A DNA stretch of 32,056 bases. It comes from RHKX01 sp041393495. Lineage in GTDB: Bacteria; Actinomycetota; Thermoleophilia; Solirubrobacterales; 70-9. Position numbers and translations under genes: made by a program. Of the stretch, positions 30,995 to 32,056 are shown piece by piece. The notes beneath the pieces were generated by a model. It did no database searches, was not told the DNA's origin, and was given only the letters and a program-made list of their open reading frames with translations. The stretch is from contig JAWKKA010000022.1 of the NCBI GenBank assembly GCA_041393495.1, positions 1 to 32,056 of the forward strand, read 5' to 3'. Each line of letters begins with the position of its first letter. The stretch's first letter is position 1.

Positions 30995-32056
30995 ACGCGC
31001 TCACCGTCGCCGCCGCGGTTCGCCCCGGCCGCTCGGTCGACGAGCTCGAGACGCCGGCGGCGATCGTCGACCTCGACCGGCTCGAGCGCAACCTCGAGCG
31101 CGTCGCCGACTATGCCGCCGGGCACGGGCTCGACCTCTACCCGCACACGAAGACCCACAAGACGGTCGAGATCGCCCGCCGCCAGCTCGACCTCGGCGCC
31201 CGCGGGCTCACGGTCGCGAAGTCGGAGGAGGCCGAGGCCTTCGCCGGGCTCGGGGCGCCGCTGCTCGTCCATTACCCGCTGGTCGGAGCGGCCAAGGTCG
31301 ATCGCGTCGCCGCGCTCGCCGAGCGCGTCCCGATCACCGTCGCGATCGATTCGCTGGCGGCCGCGGCGCCGCTCGCTGCGGCGCTCGCCGCCCGCGGCGC
31401 TCGCGCCGAGGCATTGATCGAGGTCGATGTCGGCCTGCGCCGGACCGGGGTCGAGCCGGGCGCCGCGGGCGATCTCGCGGCGGCCACGGCGGCGCTGGGA
31501 GACGGCCTCGAGGTGACCGGGATCAGCTGCTACCCGGGACATCTGCGCGACGATCGCGACCGGATCGCCGCCGGCATCGAGGCGGTCGCCGCCGACCTGC
31601 ACGCCGCCCGCGATGCGCTCGCGGCGCGCGGGATCGCCTGCCGGCGGATCTCCGGCGGCTCGACCGCGACCCTGTTCGAGAGCCACCGGACCCCGGTCAG
31701 CGAGCTCCGTCCCGGCAACTACGCGCTGCTCGACCGCCAGGAGGCCCGCGGCGCGTTCGGCCTCGACGACTGCGCGCTGCGGGTCCTCGCGACCGTCGTC
31801 TCGACCGCGGTGGCGGGCCGGATCGTCCTCGACGCCGGCTCGAAGGCGCTCAGCGAGGCGCCGCCGCCGCCGGGCGCGAGCGGCTTCGGCGCCGTCGTCG
31901 GCCATCGGGGGGTCGCGATCGAGGCGCTCAGCGAGGAGCACGGCCACGCCGCCGCCGGTCAGGCCGCCGGGCTCGGGGTCGGCAGCCGGGTCGAGCTGAT
32001 CCCGAACCACGCCTGCACGTGCGTCAACCAGCAGCCGGTCCTCTACGGGGTTCGCG
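30991..32056 (+). CDS. D-threonine-aldolase/D-serine-dehydratase-like PLP enzyme (3' truncated)
   Basis: The frame is open from GTG 30991 (GTGA overlap with the ATPase) to the window end, 355 residues. The fold is alanine-racemase-like: LETPAAIVDLDRLERNL, then PHTKTHKT with the PLP lysine at Lys54, IEVDVGLRRTGV, CYPGHLR and ISGGSTATLF. The C-terminal metal site is visible as PNHACTCVNQ near residues 338-345 (His and Cys ligands), typical of this group. Only the last few tens of residues are missing. Known members act on beta-hydroxy-D-amino acids by retro-aldol cleavage or dehydration. In this sugar locus it may handle an amino-acid-like piece derived from an amino sugar; this is inference. 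Confidence 0.85.
   Translation, partial: MNALTVAAAVRPGRSVDELETPAAIVDLDRLERNLERVADYAAGHGLDLYPHTKTHKTVEIARRQLDLGARGLTVAKSEEAEAFAGLGAPLLVHYPLVGAAKVDRVAALAERVPITVAIDSLAAAAPLAAALAARGARAEALIEVDVGLRRTGVEPGAAGDLAAATAALGDGLEVTGISCYPGHLRDDRDRIAAGIEAVAADLHAARDALAARGIACRRISGGSTATLFESHRTPVSELRPGNYALLDRQEARGAFGLDDCALRVLATVVSTAVAGRIVLDAGSKALSEAPPPPGASGFGAVVGHRGVAIEALSEEHGHAAAGQAAGLGVGSRVELIPNHACTCVNQQPVLYGVR

Overview
The window is about 32 kb of very GC-rich, densely packed bacterial DNA. Many genes overlap by ATGA, GTGA or TGATG, GTG and TTG starts are used, and several genes look leaderless. This suggests a high-GC actinobacterium; the secreted Cys-repeat protein, the small Thr/Pro-rich membrane proteins and the gene style fit the Thermoleophilia/Solirubrobacterales best. 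That placement is an inference from style, not from a marker gene. No tRNA, rRNA, insertion sequence, prophage or CRISPR array was seen.

Positions 1-1685 hold the tail of a zinc-ribbon protein, a secreted three-repeat cysteine protein and a 385-bp gene-poor stretch with a long imperfect RNA-like hairpin. Positions 1686-8224 form a divergent redox locus. On the minus strand are an OmpR-type response regulator, its histidine kinase and a small membrane protein with a Thr-rich, acidic tail. On the plus strand six overlapping or nearly overlapping genes encode two small membrane-anchored proteins (one ending in an Asp/Glu/His 8-residue repeat), an ApbE-like flavin transferase, a four-histidine ferric-reductase-like membrane cytochrome, a ferredoxin reductase and a 3-Cys ferredoxin. 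Together they look like an electron-transfer chain to or through the membrane under two-component control.

Positions 8395-20361 are mixed housekeeping and signalling: an alkyltransferase-like DNA repair protein, a GAF/GGDEF/HD-GYP cyclic-di-GMP enzyme, a compact sigma factor/HTH-like/ImmA-protease operon, a cold-shock gene whose ribosome binding site sits in a perfect hairpin loop, a thioesterase, a membrane diguanylate cyclase, a YmdB-type phosphodiesterase, an ABC-2 export pair and hemB. Three intergenic spacers here carry short direct repeats, including an exact 42-bp tandem duplication.

Positions 20501-32056 are a carbohydrate locus organised divergently around 24040-24155. The minus operon holds a short-chain dehydrogenase, an IclR regulator, an MBL-fold hydrolase and a GH114-type lipoprotein (family activity: endo-alpha-1,4-polygalactosaminidase). 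The plus operon begins with a possible 10-codon leader peptide coupled to a GH4 glycosidase, followed by a second dehydrogenase, a complete sugar ABC importer (binding protein, two permeases, ATPase), RidA and a D-threonine-aldolase/D-serine-dehydratase-like PLP enzyme cut by the window end. A coherent reading is secreted cleavage of an amino-sugar polymer, import of oligosaccharides, intracellular hydrolysis and oxidation, with RidA and the PLP enzyme handling nitrogen-containing intermediates; the substrate is a hypothesis.
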